Below are positions 15,172 to 23,211 of a DNA stretch of 39,552 nucleotides, in pieces (within the stretch, counting starts at the first letter, position 1; each line of letters opens with the position of its first letter). The notes under the pieces were generated by a model. That model ran no database searches. It saw only the letters and a program-made list of their open reading frames with translations, and was not told where the DNA came from. The DNA comes from Jannaschia seosinensis (GTDB taxonomy: Bacteria; Pseudomonadota; Alphaproteobacteria; Rhodobacterales; Rhodobacteraceae), in the NCBI RefSeq assembly GCF_001408515.1, contig NZ_CYPR01000154.1, forward strand, positions 1 through 39,552, in the 5' to 3' direction. A program made the translations under genes and the position numbers.

Positions 15172-16029
15172 ATGGCCTTCCGCATCATCACCGCCGACGA
15201 ACGGCTCTCGGCCGTCGAGAACAAGACGTCCCTCGCCATCTTCGGCCCGCCCGGCGTCGGCAAGACGACGCTCCTGAAGACGCTGCCCGCCGAGGAGACG
15301 GTCTGCCTCGACCTCGAGGCCGGCATGAAGTCGGTGCAGGACTGGCGCGGGGACTCGATCCCGGTGCGCAGCTTCACCGATTTCCGCGACCTCGCCGTAC
15401 TGATCGGCGGGCACGATCCGGCCCAGCATCCGAAGTCCTGGTACGGCGCCGAGTATCACGCCTGGCTGCAGCAGCAGTATCTCGGCACCGGCATCGAGGA
15501 TTTCCTCGCAAGGAAGCGGATCGTCTTCGTCGACTCGATCACCGACCTGACGCGGCAGGCCATGGCCTATGCCCGCCAGCAGCCCGAGGCCTTCTCCGAG
15601 CGGACCGGCAAGCCCGATGTCCGCGGCGCCTACGGGCTCCTGGGGCGCGAGGTGATCCAGGCGCTGAAGCATCTGCAACATGCCCGCGGGAAGACGGTGA
15701 TCTTCGTCGGCGTGCTCGAGAAGGTCACCGACGAGTTCGGCGCGACGACCTGGCAGCCGCAGATGGAGGGAACAAAAGCCGGGCGCGAGCTGCCGGGCAT
15801 CGTCGACCAGGTGGTCTCCATGCAGCTCTTCGGCCGCGACGCCAAGGGCGACTGGACCCTCGATGAGACCTCCGCCGAGCGCCGGCTCGTTTGCCGCTCA
15901 GGCAACCCCTGGGGCCTTCCCGCCAAGGACCGCTCCGGTCGTCTCGACACGACGGAGGCGCCCGATCTCGGCGCGCTGATCGCGAAGATCGACGGCCGCG
16001 CCCCCGCCCACACCGCCACCCCTTCCTGA
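15172..16029 (+). CDS. RecA/Sak4-like phage AAA ATPase
   Basis: A 285-residue P-loop protein: Walker A IFGPPGVGKTTLLKTL near residues 24-39, then CLDLEAG, and Walker B RIVFVDSITDL near 115-125. The short RecA-core layout fits the AAA_24/Sak4 group of phage single-strand annealing or recombination ATPases. It is followed at once by a possible single-strand binding protein and lies upstream of the Cas4-like nuclease, a common phage recombination set. GGAG precedes the ATG. The 105 bases before it hold no gene. Confidence 0.88.
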   Translation: MAFRIITADERLSAVENKTSLAIFGPPGVGKTTLLKTLPAEETVCLDLEAGMKSVQDWRGDSIPVRSFTDFRDLAVLIGGHDPAQHPKSWYGAEYHAWLQQQYLGTGIEDFLARKRIVFVDSITDLTRQAMAYARQQPEAFSERTGKPDVRGAYGLLGREVIQALKHLQHARGKTVIFVGVLEKVTDEFGATTWQPQMEGTKAGRELPGIVDQVVSMQLFGRDAKGDWTLDETSAERRLVCRSGNPWGLPAKDRSGRLDTTEAPDLGALIAKIDGRAPAHTATPS

Positions 16030-16051
16030 TCCAGACGCAAAGGACAGATCC

Positions 16052-16828
16052 ATGAGCTACGATCTCAACGACGCCCAGCCGCAGATGGCCCCCATCGGCG
16101 AGCTGATCCCCGACGGCGCCTTCGCCAAGGTCCGCCTGACTGTGCGCCCCGGCGGTGTGGACGGCGCCACCCCGATGGACACGAAGCTCCTGAAGGCCTC
16201 GCAGTCGAGCGACGCGAAGATGCTGGACTGCGAGTTCACCATCCTCGAGGGGCCACATGCCCGACGGAAGTTCTGGCAGAGCTTCACCGTGGCGGGCGGC
16301 AAGGTCGACGAGAAGGGCCAGTCGATCGGCTGGAAGATCTCGAAATCCACCTTTCGGGCGATGGTCGACAGCGCTCTCGGGCTCGATCCCAGGGACGAGA
16401 GCCCCGACGCCAAGGCCAAGCGTGTGCTGCCCGGGCTCAAGCATCTCGACGGCATCGTCTTCGCCGCGCGCATCATGGTGGAGCCCGCCTCCAACCCCCA
16501 GTACCGGGACCAGAACCGGATCGCGAACGTCGTTCTGCCCGACGAGCCGCAGCATGCACCGATCATGCGCGGCGAAGCCGTTCCCCCCGAGCCCGTCAAC
16601 GCCCCGCCGCGCAAGGCCGCGAGCGCGCCGGCGCCGGGCTGGCAGGCGCCCACGCCGGCATGGGGCGCGCAGCCGCAAGCCCCGGCGGCGGCTCCGGCCT
16701 GGGGCGCGCAGGCTCCGGCTCCGCAGCAGCCCCCGCAGCAACCGCCCGCCCAGCAGCCGCCCGCGTCCCCGCCGTCCGCGCCGGGCGGAGCGCCGGCGAC
16801 CGGCATGCCCGCCTGGCTCAATGGCTGA
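16052..16828 (+). CDS. Possible phage ssDNA-binding protein with Pro/Ala-rich tail
   Basis: A 258-residue protein. The first 165 residues form a folded domain, including LDCEFTILEGPHARRKFWQS and SIGWKISKSTFRAMVDSALG. The remaining 90 are low complexity, rich in Pro, Ala and Gln, with PAWGAQ repeats, and end GMPAWLNG. A folded domain plus a disordered tail with a conserved tip is the build of SSB-like proteins. Together with the RecA-like neighbour this makes a single-strand DNA-binding role plausible but not shown. AAGGAC precedes the ATG. Confidence 0.7.
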   Translation: MSYDLNDAQPQMAPIGELIPDGAFAKVRLTVRPGGVDGATPMDTKLLKASQSSDAKMLDCEFTILEGPHARRKFWQSFTVAGGKVDEKGQSIGWKISKSTFRAMVDSALGLDPRDESPDAKAKRVLPGLKHLDGIVFAARIMVEPASNPQYRDQNRIANVVLPDEPQHAPIMRGEAVPPEPVNAPPRKAASAPAPGWQAPTPAWGAQPQAPAAAPAWGAQAPAPQQPPQQPPAQQPPASPPSAPGGAPATGMPAWLNG

Positions 16829-17138
16829 GGCGCGGTCGGCAGCGCGGCGGCGGAGGTCAAACCGGCCTTCGCCGCTGCCCGAGGCCCGGCGCGATCCTGC
16901 CGGGCCGATGACCCCGGATGAATGGCAGGCGCATGTGACGCGCGAGGCGGCGTTGGAGATCGGACGATGGCTCGAGTCCCGAGGAAGACTGCACGCCCCC
17001 ATCGCAAGCCTCGGCCTCGGCGATCTCGAAGCCATGGCCAGCAACGCGATCTCGCGCTGGATCGTGCTCCAGTCCGAAAAGCTCCAGAGGGCGGGCTGGC
17101 CGCCCGAGGACCCGATCGCGACCTTCTTGCTCGGGTAG
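16821..17138 (+). CDS. Small phage protein of unknown function
   Basis: A 105-residue protein whose ATG overlaps the preceding stop by eight bases. The N-terminus is basic (ARSAARRRRSNRP). The rest is mostly helical with EWQAHVTREAALEIGRWLES and ISRWIVLQSEKLQRAGWPPED. Its 3' end lies at the point where the zinc-finger frame of the next gene opens. Function is not known. Confidence 0.7.
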   Translation: MAEARSAARRRRSNRPSPLPEARRDPAGPMTPDEWQAHVTREAALEIGRWLESRGRLHAPIASLGLGDLEAMASNAISRWIVLQSEKLQRAGWPPEDPIATFLLG

Positions 17139-17143
17139 CGCTC

Positions 17144-17506
17144 TGCGCCGTCTGCGCCCGCGAGGCGCGCGGCTTCGGCTACTGCCACGGCCTTCGCTGG
17201 GATCGCCAACCCTACCACCGCTTCTGCTCGCGCCGCTGTCAGGACGTGGGCAGCGCCATCGCCCAAAGGAACAACGGCATGATCGACAAGACAGCGCGTG
17301 AGCGACAAGCGATCCGCGATGCGCGGACGCTCTTCGCCGAAGCACTCACCGACCTCGGGCTCATGGAGCCCTTCTTCCACCGCAGCGCCGAGGACATCGA
17401 CCGCCTGATCGAGGCGGCGGTCACCGGCTACATCGACAGCATGCAGGACCAGGCCGCGCGCAAGGAGCGCATCGGCACGGCCCTCGACGACCCCATTCCG
17501 TTCTGA
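17144..17506 (+). CDS. DUF6511-like zinc-finger phage protein, start unclear
   Basis: The conserved stretch begins CAVCAREARGFGYCHG, followed by HRFCSRRCQDVG, a four-Cys zinc-binding arrangement, then NGMIDKTARERQAIRDAR and EDIDRLIEAAVTGY, as in DUF6511 proteins. No ATG, GTG or TTG precedes the first Cys within a sensible distance. In-frame starts after it are GTG 17246 and ATG 17279, both of which would lose the zinc finger. An ATG at 16967 would need a 170-base overlap. The coordinate given marks the conserved region, not a proven start. A frameshift with the previous gene is an alternative. Confidence 0.65.
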   Translation, partial: CAVCAREARGFGYCHGLRWDRQPYHRFCSRRCQDVGSAIAQRNNGMIDKTARERQAIRDARTLFAEALTDLGLMEPFFHRSAEDIDRLIEAAVTGYIDSMQDQAARKERIGTALDDPIPF

Positions 17507-17517
17507 GGGGGCGCGCG

Positions 17518-17733
17518 ATGATCGACCTGAACGAAGACACCACGTCCTGCAGCTGGACCCACCTGCTCGAGGCGGCCACCGAGAACGCCGTCACCGACTT
17601 CGAGATCGAGTTCTGCGACAGCCTCCGCGAGAAGCTCGAGCGGTTCGGCGACGGCGCCCGGCTGACGGACGCGCAGTTCCACAAGCTGGCCTGCATCGCG
17701 CAGGCCGGCGGTTTCTGGGAGCGCGAGCGATGA
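17518..17733 (+). CDS. Small phage protein with MIDLN start
   Basis: A 71-residue acidic protein (TDFEIEFCDSLREKLERFGD) with a C-terminal helix KLACIAQAGGFWERER. It begins with the same five residues as the genes at 17730 and 20598. The stop overlaps the next gene by ATGA. No family is recognised. Confidence 0.7.
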   Translation: MIDLNEDTTSCSWTHLLEAATENAVTDFEIEFCDSLREKLERFGDGARLTDAQFHKLACIAQAGGFWERER

Positions 17734-18527
17734 TCGACCTCAACCATGGCTCGGGTTTCCTCTACGGCGCCGGCGCGCCGCGCCCGCCCATCGCGCAGGC
17801 CGTGTCCGCCGCCATCGACACGGCGCTGTCCGCGCGCCATCGCGCAGAGCGCCCGCGCACCTATGTCAGTTCCTCGGGTCTCGGTCGCGACTGCCTGCGC
17901 CAGATCCAGTGCGACTTCCTCGCGGTGCCCAAGGACGAGGGCCAGGAGTTCGCGCCGCGCACGCTGCGCATCTTCGAGGCGGGCCACCGGGCCGAGGACA
18001 TCGTCGCCGGTTGGTTCCGGATCGCGGGGTTCGACCTGCACACCGAACGCCCCGACGGCCGCCAGTTCGGGTTCGAAGCCCTCGGCGGGCGCTTCAAGGG
18101 CCACATCGACGGCTGCTTCGTCTCTGGCCCCGTCGCGATGGACTATCCCGCGCTCTGGGAAAACAAGGCGCTCGGCGCGGCCAGCTGGAAGGACGTGGTC
18201 AAGCGCGGCGTCAGCCTCGCGCGCCCCGTGTATGCGGCGCAGATCGCCCTTTATCAGGCTTACATGGAGCTGCCAGCGCCGGCGCTCTTCACCGCGCTGA
18301 ACCGCGACACGATGGAGCTGCACGCCGAGCTCGTGCCGTTCGACGCGCATCTCGCGCAGGAGATGTCTGATCGCGCCGTCGCCGTGGTGCAGGCATCCGA
18401 GGCGGGGGAATGGCTGCCGCGCGACGCGGCCGAGCCCACGGCGGTCCTCTGCCGCGGCGGCATGGCGGCCGGCAAGTGGCACGCCCCCTGCGCCTGGGCG
18501 AAACGATGCTGGGGAGAGCAGTCATGA
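17730..18527 (+). CDS. Cas4/RecB-like PD-(D/E)XK exonuclease with probable Fe-S cluster
   Basis: A 265-residue nuclease. The core motifs are GHRAEDIV near 83, GHIDG near 123 with the metal-binding Asp, WENKAL near 144 (Glu-x-Lys), and YAAQIALYQAYM near 168-179 (Gln-x3-Tyr). Cysteines sit at the N-terminal side (RDCLRQIQC) and at the C-terminal end (LCRGG, CAWAKRC), the placing of the 4Fe-4S cluster in Cas4 and AddB. Phage relatives trim DNA ends for recombination. It overlaps both neighbours by ATGA and works most likely with the RecA-like ATPase. Confidence 0.85.
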   Translation: MIDLNHGSGFLYGAGAPRPPIAQAVSAAIDTALSARHRAERPRTYVSSSGLGRDCLRQIQCDFLAVPKDEGQEFAPRTLRIFEAGHRAEDIVAGWFRIAGFDLHTERPDGRQFGFEALGGRFKGHIDGCFVSGPVAMDYPALWENKALGAASWKDVVKRGVSLARPVYAAQIALYQAYMELPAPALFTALNRDTMELHAELVPFDAHLAQEMSDRAVAVVQASEAGEWLPRDAAEPTAVLCRGGMAAGKWHAPCAWAKRCWGEQS

Positions 18528-19273
18528 TCCCCGACGCCTATGAGCTCAAGCGGATCGTGCGCGCGCATCGCGAGCGGTTCTGGTGCTCCGACCTGCTCGG
18601 AGCGGCGGAGTTCGCGCCGATCTATTTCTTCGACGATCAGGCCGCCTTCGATGGCGATATCGTCGACCGCGCGATGGCCAAGGTGCTGACCGGTCCGCTT
18701 CGGCTGCCGCATCCGTCCGTGATCTTCGAGGTGCGCGAGCAGCGCGCGTCTCCCTCGGGCCTGATCGTCTGCGCCCGCGCCGACGGTGATATCGTCAAGG
18801 CCACGTTCCTCATGCGCAAGCGGGCGCCGCGCGGCTGGACGGATTGCCTCGTGCGGATCTGGATGCATCCGGACGGAAAGGCGGAGATCGAGGGCAACCC
18901 CGCCGAGCGGAGCGACGAGACGGTCCGCGGTCACGGCGAAGTCGCCGCCGGCATCGTCTGGCGCGCGCTGACCATCCTCGGCGCCTCACCTGAAATTCGC
19001 GACCGCAAGGTGTCGCTCGCGAAACGGTCCCGCCTGTCCCGCGAGGGCGTGCGCGGATGGGTCTGGCGGCAGGTCGCCATCGATCCGGCCCGCCTGCGCA
19101 CGGCGACTCCGCCGCAGGGCGGCAGTCACGCCAGCCCGCGCTGGCACATCCGCCGCGGTCACTGGCGGCAGCTCGCCGACGGGCGCCGGGTCTTCGTCCG
19201 CCAGTGCGAGGTGGGCGATCCGAACCGCGGCGGGATCGTCAAGGATTACGCAGTGGAGGCACCCCATTCATGA
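18524..19273 (+). CDS. Phage protein of unknown function
   Basis: A 249-residue protein starting at ATG 18524 (ATGA overlap with the nuclease) and ending in an ATGA overlap with the helicase. It has FLMRKRAPRGWTDCLVRIWM and a C-terminal basic, His-containing stretch (HASPRWHIRRGHWRQLADG, then VFVRQCEVG) that resembles parts of other phage early proteins seen beside helicases. I do not know its function. Being locked between nuclease and helicase genes suggests a role in DNA metabolism or its control. Confidence 0.75.
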   Translation: MIPDAYELKRIVRAHRERFWCSDLLGAAEFAPIYFFDDQAAFDGDIVDRAMAKVLTGPLRLPHPSVIFEVREQRASPSGLIVCARADGDIVKATFLMRKRAPRGWTDCLVRIWMHPDGKAEIEGNPAERSDETVRGHGEVAAGIVWRALTILGASPEIRDRKVSLAKRSRLSREGVRGWVWRQVAIDPARLRTATPPQGGSHASPRWHIRRGHWRQLADGRRVFVRQCEVGDPNRGGIVKDYAVEAPHS

Positions 19274-20589
19274 CCGAGATCACCCCATCCGCCACGCAGG
19301 CCGCCGCGATCCGCGAGATCAGGGAGTGGTTCGAGACCCGCACGGAGCAGCAGCAGGTGTTTCGGCTCTTCGGTTTTGCCGGGTCCGGCAAGACCACCGT
19401 GCTGAAGTTCGCGCTCGACGAGCTCGGTCTCTCGCCCCACCGCAACGCGAAGGACGGCCGGTGCGTCCCCGGCGTCGTCACCGCCACCTTCACCGGCAAG
19501 GCCGCGCTGGTGCTGACCCGCAAGGGCACGCCGGCGCGCACCATCCACAGCCTGATCTACTCGGTGATCGAGTCGACCGAGGAGGAGATCGAGGAGGCCG
19601 CCCGCAAGATCGCGGTGGCCGAGCGCGACGCGCTTCGCCTCACCGGGTTCGCGCGCACCACGGCCGATGCCGCGATCGAGGCGATGCGCCAGGGGCTCTC
19701 GGCGATGAAGCACCCGCGCTTCGCGCTGAACCCGCAGAGCGACGCCGCCGACGCCCGGCTGATCGTGCTCGACGAGGTGTCGATGGTCGGCGAGGAGATG
19801 GCGCGCGACCTGATGAGCTTCGGCAAACCGATCCTCGTCCTCGGCGATCCGGGCCAGCTGCCGCCAATCCGGGGCGAAGGCGCCTTCACCCGCGACGAGC
19901 CGGACGTGATGCTGACCGAGATCCACCGCCAGGCGGCCGAGAGCGCGATCATCCGCCTCGCCACCATGGCGCGCGAGGGCCGGCCCATCGGCTTCGGCGT
20001 CTACGACGACCATGTCGCCAAGCTCCGCAAGGGCGACATTACGCCGGAACAGGCGCTCCGCGGCGGCCAGCTGATCTGCGGTCTGAACGCCACGCGGCTG
20101 CAGATCAACAACGCCATGCGCGCGGCCGCGGGGCTCGGCGGGACCTGGCTGCCCACGGGACCGGCCGAGAAGATCATCTGTCTGAAGAACCAGAACGATC
20201 TGGGGCTGATCAACGGGATGTTCGTGACGCTTGAGGACATCGTCGACGAGGGCAGCCTCTACTTCTCCGCCGTCGTCCATGACGAGGACGGGCGCCACAT
20301 CGGCGAGCCCTATGAGGACGGGCGTCCGGGCCGGCTGCGCATCTACAAGGGGCATTTCGAGGACCACGTCGCCTACGACGACAAGCGCCATGACCGCGAC
20401 TACAAGGAGAAGCGCCTGCTGACCGAGGCCACCTTCGGCTGGGCGATCACCGCGCACAAGGCCCAGGGGTCGCAGTGGGAGAACGTGATCGTCTGGGACG
20501 ACGGACTGGGCCGCACCGAGATCGACCGGCGCCGCTGGCTCTACACCGCGATCACCCGGGCCGAGCGCGGGCTCGTCCTTCTGGCCTGA
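19270..20589 (+). CDS. SF1B (RecD/Dda-like) DNA helicase
   Basis: A 439-residue helicase with Walker A GFAGSGKTT near 34-42, a tyrosine-kinase-like insert between motifs Ia and II, motif II VLDEVSMVGEEM near 166, LGDPGQLPPI, and the 2A-domain motifs AITAHKAQGSQWENV near 391-405 and LYTAITRAERGLVLL at the end. These are the marks of RecD2/Dda-type 5'-3' helicases that open DNA at phage forks or in recombination. All motifs are intact. Confidence 0.92.
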   Translation: MTEITPSATQAAAIREIREWFETRTEQQQVFRLFGFAGSGKTTVLKFALDELGLSPHRNAKDGRCVPGVVTATFTGKAALVLTRKGTPARTIHSLIYSVIESTEEEIEEAARKIAVAERDALRLTGFARTTADAAIEAMRQGLSAMKHPRFALNPQSDAADARLIVLDEVSMVGEEMARDLMSFGKPILVLGDPGQLPPIRGEGAFTRDEPDVMLTEIHRQAAESAIIRLATMAREGRPIGFGVYDDHVAKLRKGDITPEQALRGGQLICGLNATRLQINNAMRAAAGLGGTWLPTGPAEKIICLKNQNDLGLINGMFVTLEDIVDEGSLYFSAVVHDEDGRHIGEPYEDGRPGRLRIYKGHFEDHVAYDDKRHDRDYKEKRLLTEATFGWAITAHKAQGSQWENVIVWDDGLGRTEIDRRRWLYTAITRAERGLVLLA

Positions 20590-20597
20590 GGGGTGCG

Positions 20598-23186
20598 ATG
20601 ATCGATCTCAACGACATCGCGGTCCCGAAGACCCGGCACGATCTGGCGGCGGTGAAGGAGCGGCTGGCCTGCACGGCCGTCGACTGGCTGCCGGGGCTCT
20701 TCCCCGAGGCCCGGCTCGCGCGGGACCGTCGTTCCTTGCGCTGCGCAGACCTCTCCGGGCGCCCGCCGCGCAAGGAGGGGTCCTGCACCATCCATCTCGA
20801 CGGGCCCTATGCCGGCTGGGGCTTCGATTACGCAACAGGCGAGCGGGCCGGCCCCATCGACCTGATCGCTCAGGCGACAGGGCTCTGCGACGGCGCGCTC
20901 TTCGACGAGGCGGCGCGGCTCGCGGGGATGGATCATCCCGCGCCGCGGCCCACTCTGGCGTCCCCCGTCCGCGCGCGCCCGGACCACTCTGCCGAGATTG
21001 CGCGCCTCGTTGACGGGGCCGTGCCGCTCGCCGGCACGTTGGGCGAGACCTATCTGCGCGCTCGCGGGCTGTCGGATCCCGGATCGCCCGACCTGCTGTT
21101 CCACCCCGATCTCCCGGACTTCGACAGCTGCCGCGGCTGGCCGGGCCTGATCGCGATATTGCGGCTGCGGGACGGCGAGCGTGCGCCCGGCATCCACCGC
21201 ATCTTCCTGCTCGACGATGGCAGCGCCAAGGCGCCCCCGGGCAAGAAGATGCTCGGCAGCGTGAAGGATGCCGTGGTCCGGCTCTTCCCGATGTCCGAGG
21301 ACGGCCACATCGGCATCGCCGAGGGTATCGAGACGGCGCTCGCCGCCCACGCGCTCTTCAGCACACCGGTCTGGGCGGCGCTGTCGGCCGACGGTCTGGC
21401 GCGGTTCCAGTGGCCCAAGGGCACCCGGCGCGTCACCATCTACGCCGATGCCGGAGATGCCGGCCGCCAGGCGGCCGCGACGCTCTCGGACCGTCTGAAC
21501 CGGGCCGACATCCCGAACGAGATCGTCGCGCCGCTCCATGGCGACGACTTCAACGACGATCTGCAACGTGGCGCCCGCGCCGAGGATTACGCGCGCGAGA
21601 CAGATACCGCAGCCGAGCCGCAGGCCGCTGACCCGGTCGACGCCGAAACGGCTACCCCCATCGTCGCCTCCGCCGACGATCCCGCTACGCTGATCGCCGC
21701 GGCAGAGGCACTGACGAACCCGCCCGAGTTCGAAGCCCTGTCCACGCTGCTCGGGCGCATCGCGCTGGCGAAGCTCGATCCTCTGCCCGAACGGCAGGTC
21801 ATCGCGCGGATCAAGTCTGCGACCGGCATTGGTATCTCGGTCCTGACCCAGCAGCTGGCCGAGCTCCGCCGCCGCGTGAACGCCACCGGCGATCCGCACG
21901 CGCCGATCCCGAAGCCCGCCTGGTTCGGACGCCTCCGGCTCGATCTGGCCGGCGCGCCCGAGCGCAACGAGGCCAACGTCATCGTCGCGCTGACCTCCGA
22001 TCCGGCCTTCGCGGGGGCGCTCGCCTTCGACGAGTTCGGGCAGGAGATCGTGGTGCGCCAGCCGCTGCCTTGGGACAGCGTCGCGTCCCTCCCGCGCCCC
22101 TGGGAGGACGCCGACGACATCCGCACCGCCGAATGGCTGCAACTCCGCGGCATCAACGTGGCGCCGGTGGTCGTGAGCCGTGCCGTCGGCGCCGTCGCCC
22201 GCGAGCTGCGCATCCATCCCGTCCGCGACTGGCTCGACACCCTGACATGGGACGGCACGCCCCGGATCGAGACCTGGACCAGCGCCTATCTCGGCGCGGA
22301 ACCCACGGCGTTCAACGACACCATCGGCGCGCTCTGGCTGATCTCGGCCGTCGCCCGCACCTACCGCCCCGGCGTGAAGGCCGATCACATGCTGATCCTC
22401 GAGGGGCCACAGGGCGCCCGCAAATCCACCGCGATCAAGGTGCTGGCCGGCGAGGAATGGTTCACCGACGAGCTGCCCGAGCTCGGGTCCAAGGACGCGG
22501 CGCTGCACATGCAGGGCGTCTGGATCGTCGAGATCGCCGAACTCGACGCCATCGGCCGCGCCGAAGTCTCGCGCATCAAGGCCTTCCTGACCCGCACCAC
22601 CGACCGCTTCCGCCCGCCCTATGGCCGCTACACCGTCGAGGTGCCGCGCCAGTGCGTTTTCGCCGGCACCGTGAACCCCGACACCTATCTGCGCGACGAG
22701 ACCGGCAACCGCCGCTTCTGGCCGCTCCGCTGCGGCACCATCGACATCGCGGCGCTCGCGCGCGACCGGGACCAGCTCTGGGCCGAAGCCGTCCACCGTT
22801 TCCGTGCCGGCGCGATCTGGTGGATCGACGACCCGGCGCTGCTGGCCGAAGCCCGCGAGGAACAGGACCGCCGCTACCAGTCCGACGCCTGGGACGACCT
22901 GATCGAGCACTGGCTGACGCACGAAATCCGGACCGTCTCAGATGGCTTCCCCGACTACGGCAACTCCCGCACCGAGACCGTGCCGCGCCCGGAGCCGCTG
23001 AGGGATGTGTCGGTCGGCGAAATCCTCGAGGAGGCCATCGGGCTCGAACCCGCGCGTTGGACCCGAGGCGACCAGATGCGCGTCTCGGCCTACCTCAAGG
23101 CCAACGGCTGGGAGCGGTACCGGCGGCGCGACGAGGGCGGGCGCGAGGCGCCGCGGGAATGGCGATATCGGCGAGGTACGGGATAG
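20598..23186 (+). CDS. Toprim primase fused to VapE-type helicase
   Basis: An 862-residue replication protein. The N-terminal part (1-330) is primase-like, with a Toprim fold: IAEGIETALAAHALF near 238-252 and YADAGDAGRQAA near 281. The C-terminal part is a virulence-associated E (VapE, PF05272) superfamily 3 helicase: WDGTPRIETW near 550, Walker A LEGPQGARKST near 600, Walker B IVEIAELDA near 643, then FAGTVNP and GNRRFWPLRC. Such fusions start and drive phage DNA replication. It is the last gene of the first early operon; convergent cargo begins 25 bases downstream. Confidence 0.93.
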   Translation: MIDLNDIAVPKTRHDLAAVKERLACTAVDWLPGLFPEARLARDRRSLRCADLSGRPPRKEGSCTIHLDGPYAGWGFDYATGERAGPIDLIAQATGLCDGALFDEAARLAGMDHPAPRPTLASPVRARPDHSAEIARLVDGAVPLAGTLGETYLRARGLSDPGSPDLLFHPDLPDFDSCRGWPGLIAILRLRDGERAPGIHRIFLLDDGSAKAPPGKKMLGSVKDAVVRLFPMSEDGHIGIAEGIETALAAHALFSTPVWAALSADGLARFQWPKGTRRVTIYADAGDAGRQAAATLSDRLNRADIPNEIVAPLHGDDFNDDLQRGARAEDYARETDTAAEPQAADPVDAETATPIVASADDPATLIAAAEALTNPPEFEALSTLLGRIALAKLDPLPERQVIARIKSATGIGISVLTQQLAELRRRVNATGDPHAPIPKPAWFGRLRLDLAGAPERNEANVIVALTSDPAFAGALAFDEFGQEIVVRQPLPWDSVASLPRPWEDADDIRTAEWLQLRGINVAPVVVSRAVGAVARELRIHPVRDWLDTLTWDGTPRIETWTSAYLGAEPTAFNDTIGALWLISAVARTYRPGVKADHMLILEGPQGARKSTAIKVLAGEEWFTDELPELGSKDAALHMQGVWIVEIAELDAIGRAEVSRIKAFLTRTTDRFRPPYGRYTVEVPRQCVFAGTVNPDTYLRDETGNRRFWPLRCGTIDIAALARDRDQLWAEAVHRFRAGAIWWIDDPALLAEAREEQDRRYQSDAWDDLIEHWLTHEIRTVSDGFPDYGNSRTETVPRPEPLRDVSVGEILEEAIGLEPARWTRGDQMRVSAYLKANGWERYRRRDEGGREAPREWRYRRGTG

Positions 23187-23211
23187 GCCTCAGAAAGGTG
23201 GCAACCGGCCC

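Noticed and set aside
17730-18527. Cas4-like nuclease as part of a CRISPR system
   Set aside because: No array and no other cas genes; it is locked into a phage recombination operon.
14585-23186. Very long antisense frames opposite the early phage genes (for example 20541-22922 minus)
   Set aside because: They mirror the high GC third positions of the real genes, contain no recognisable domains, and would break operon structure.
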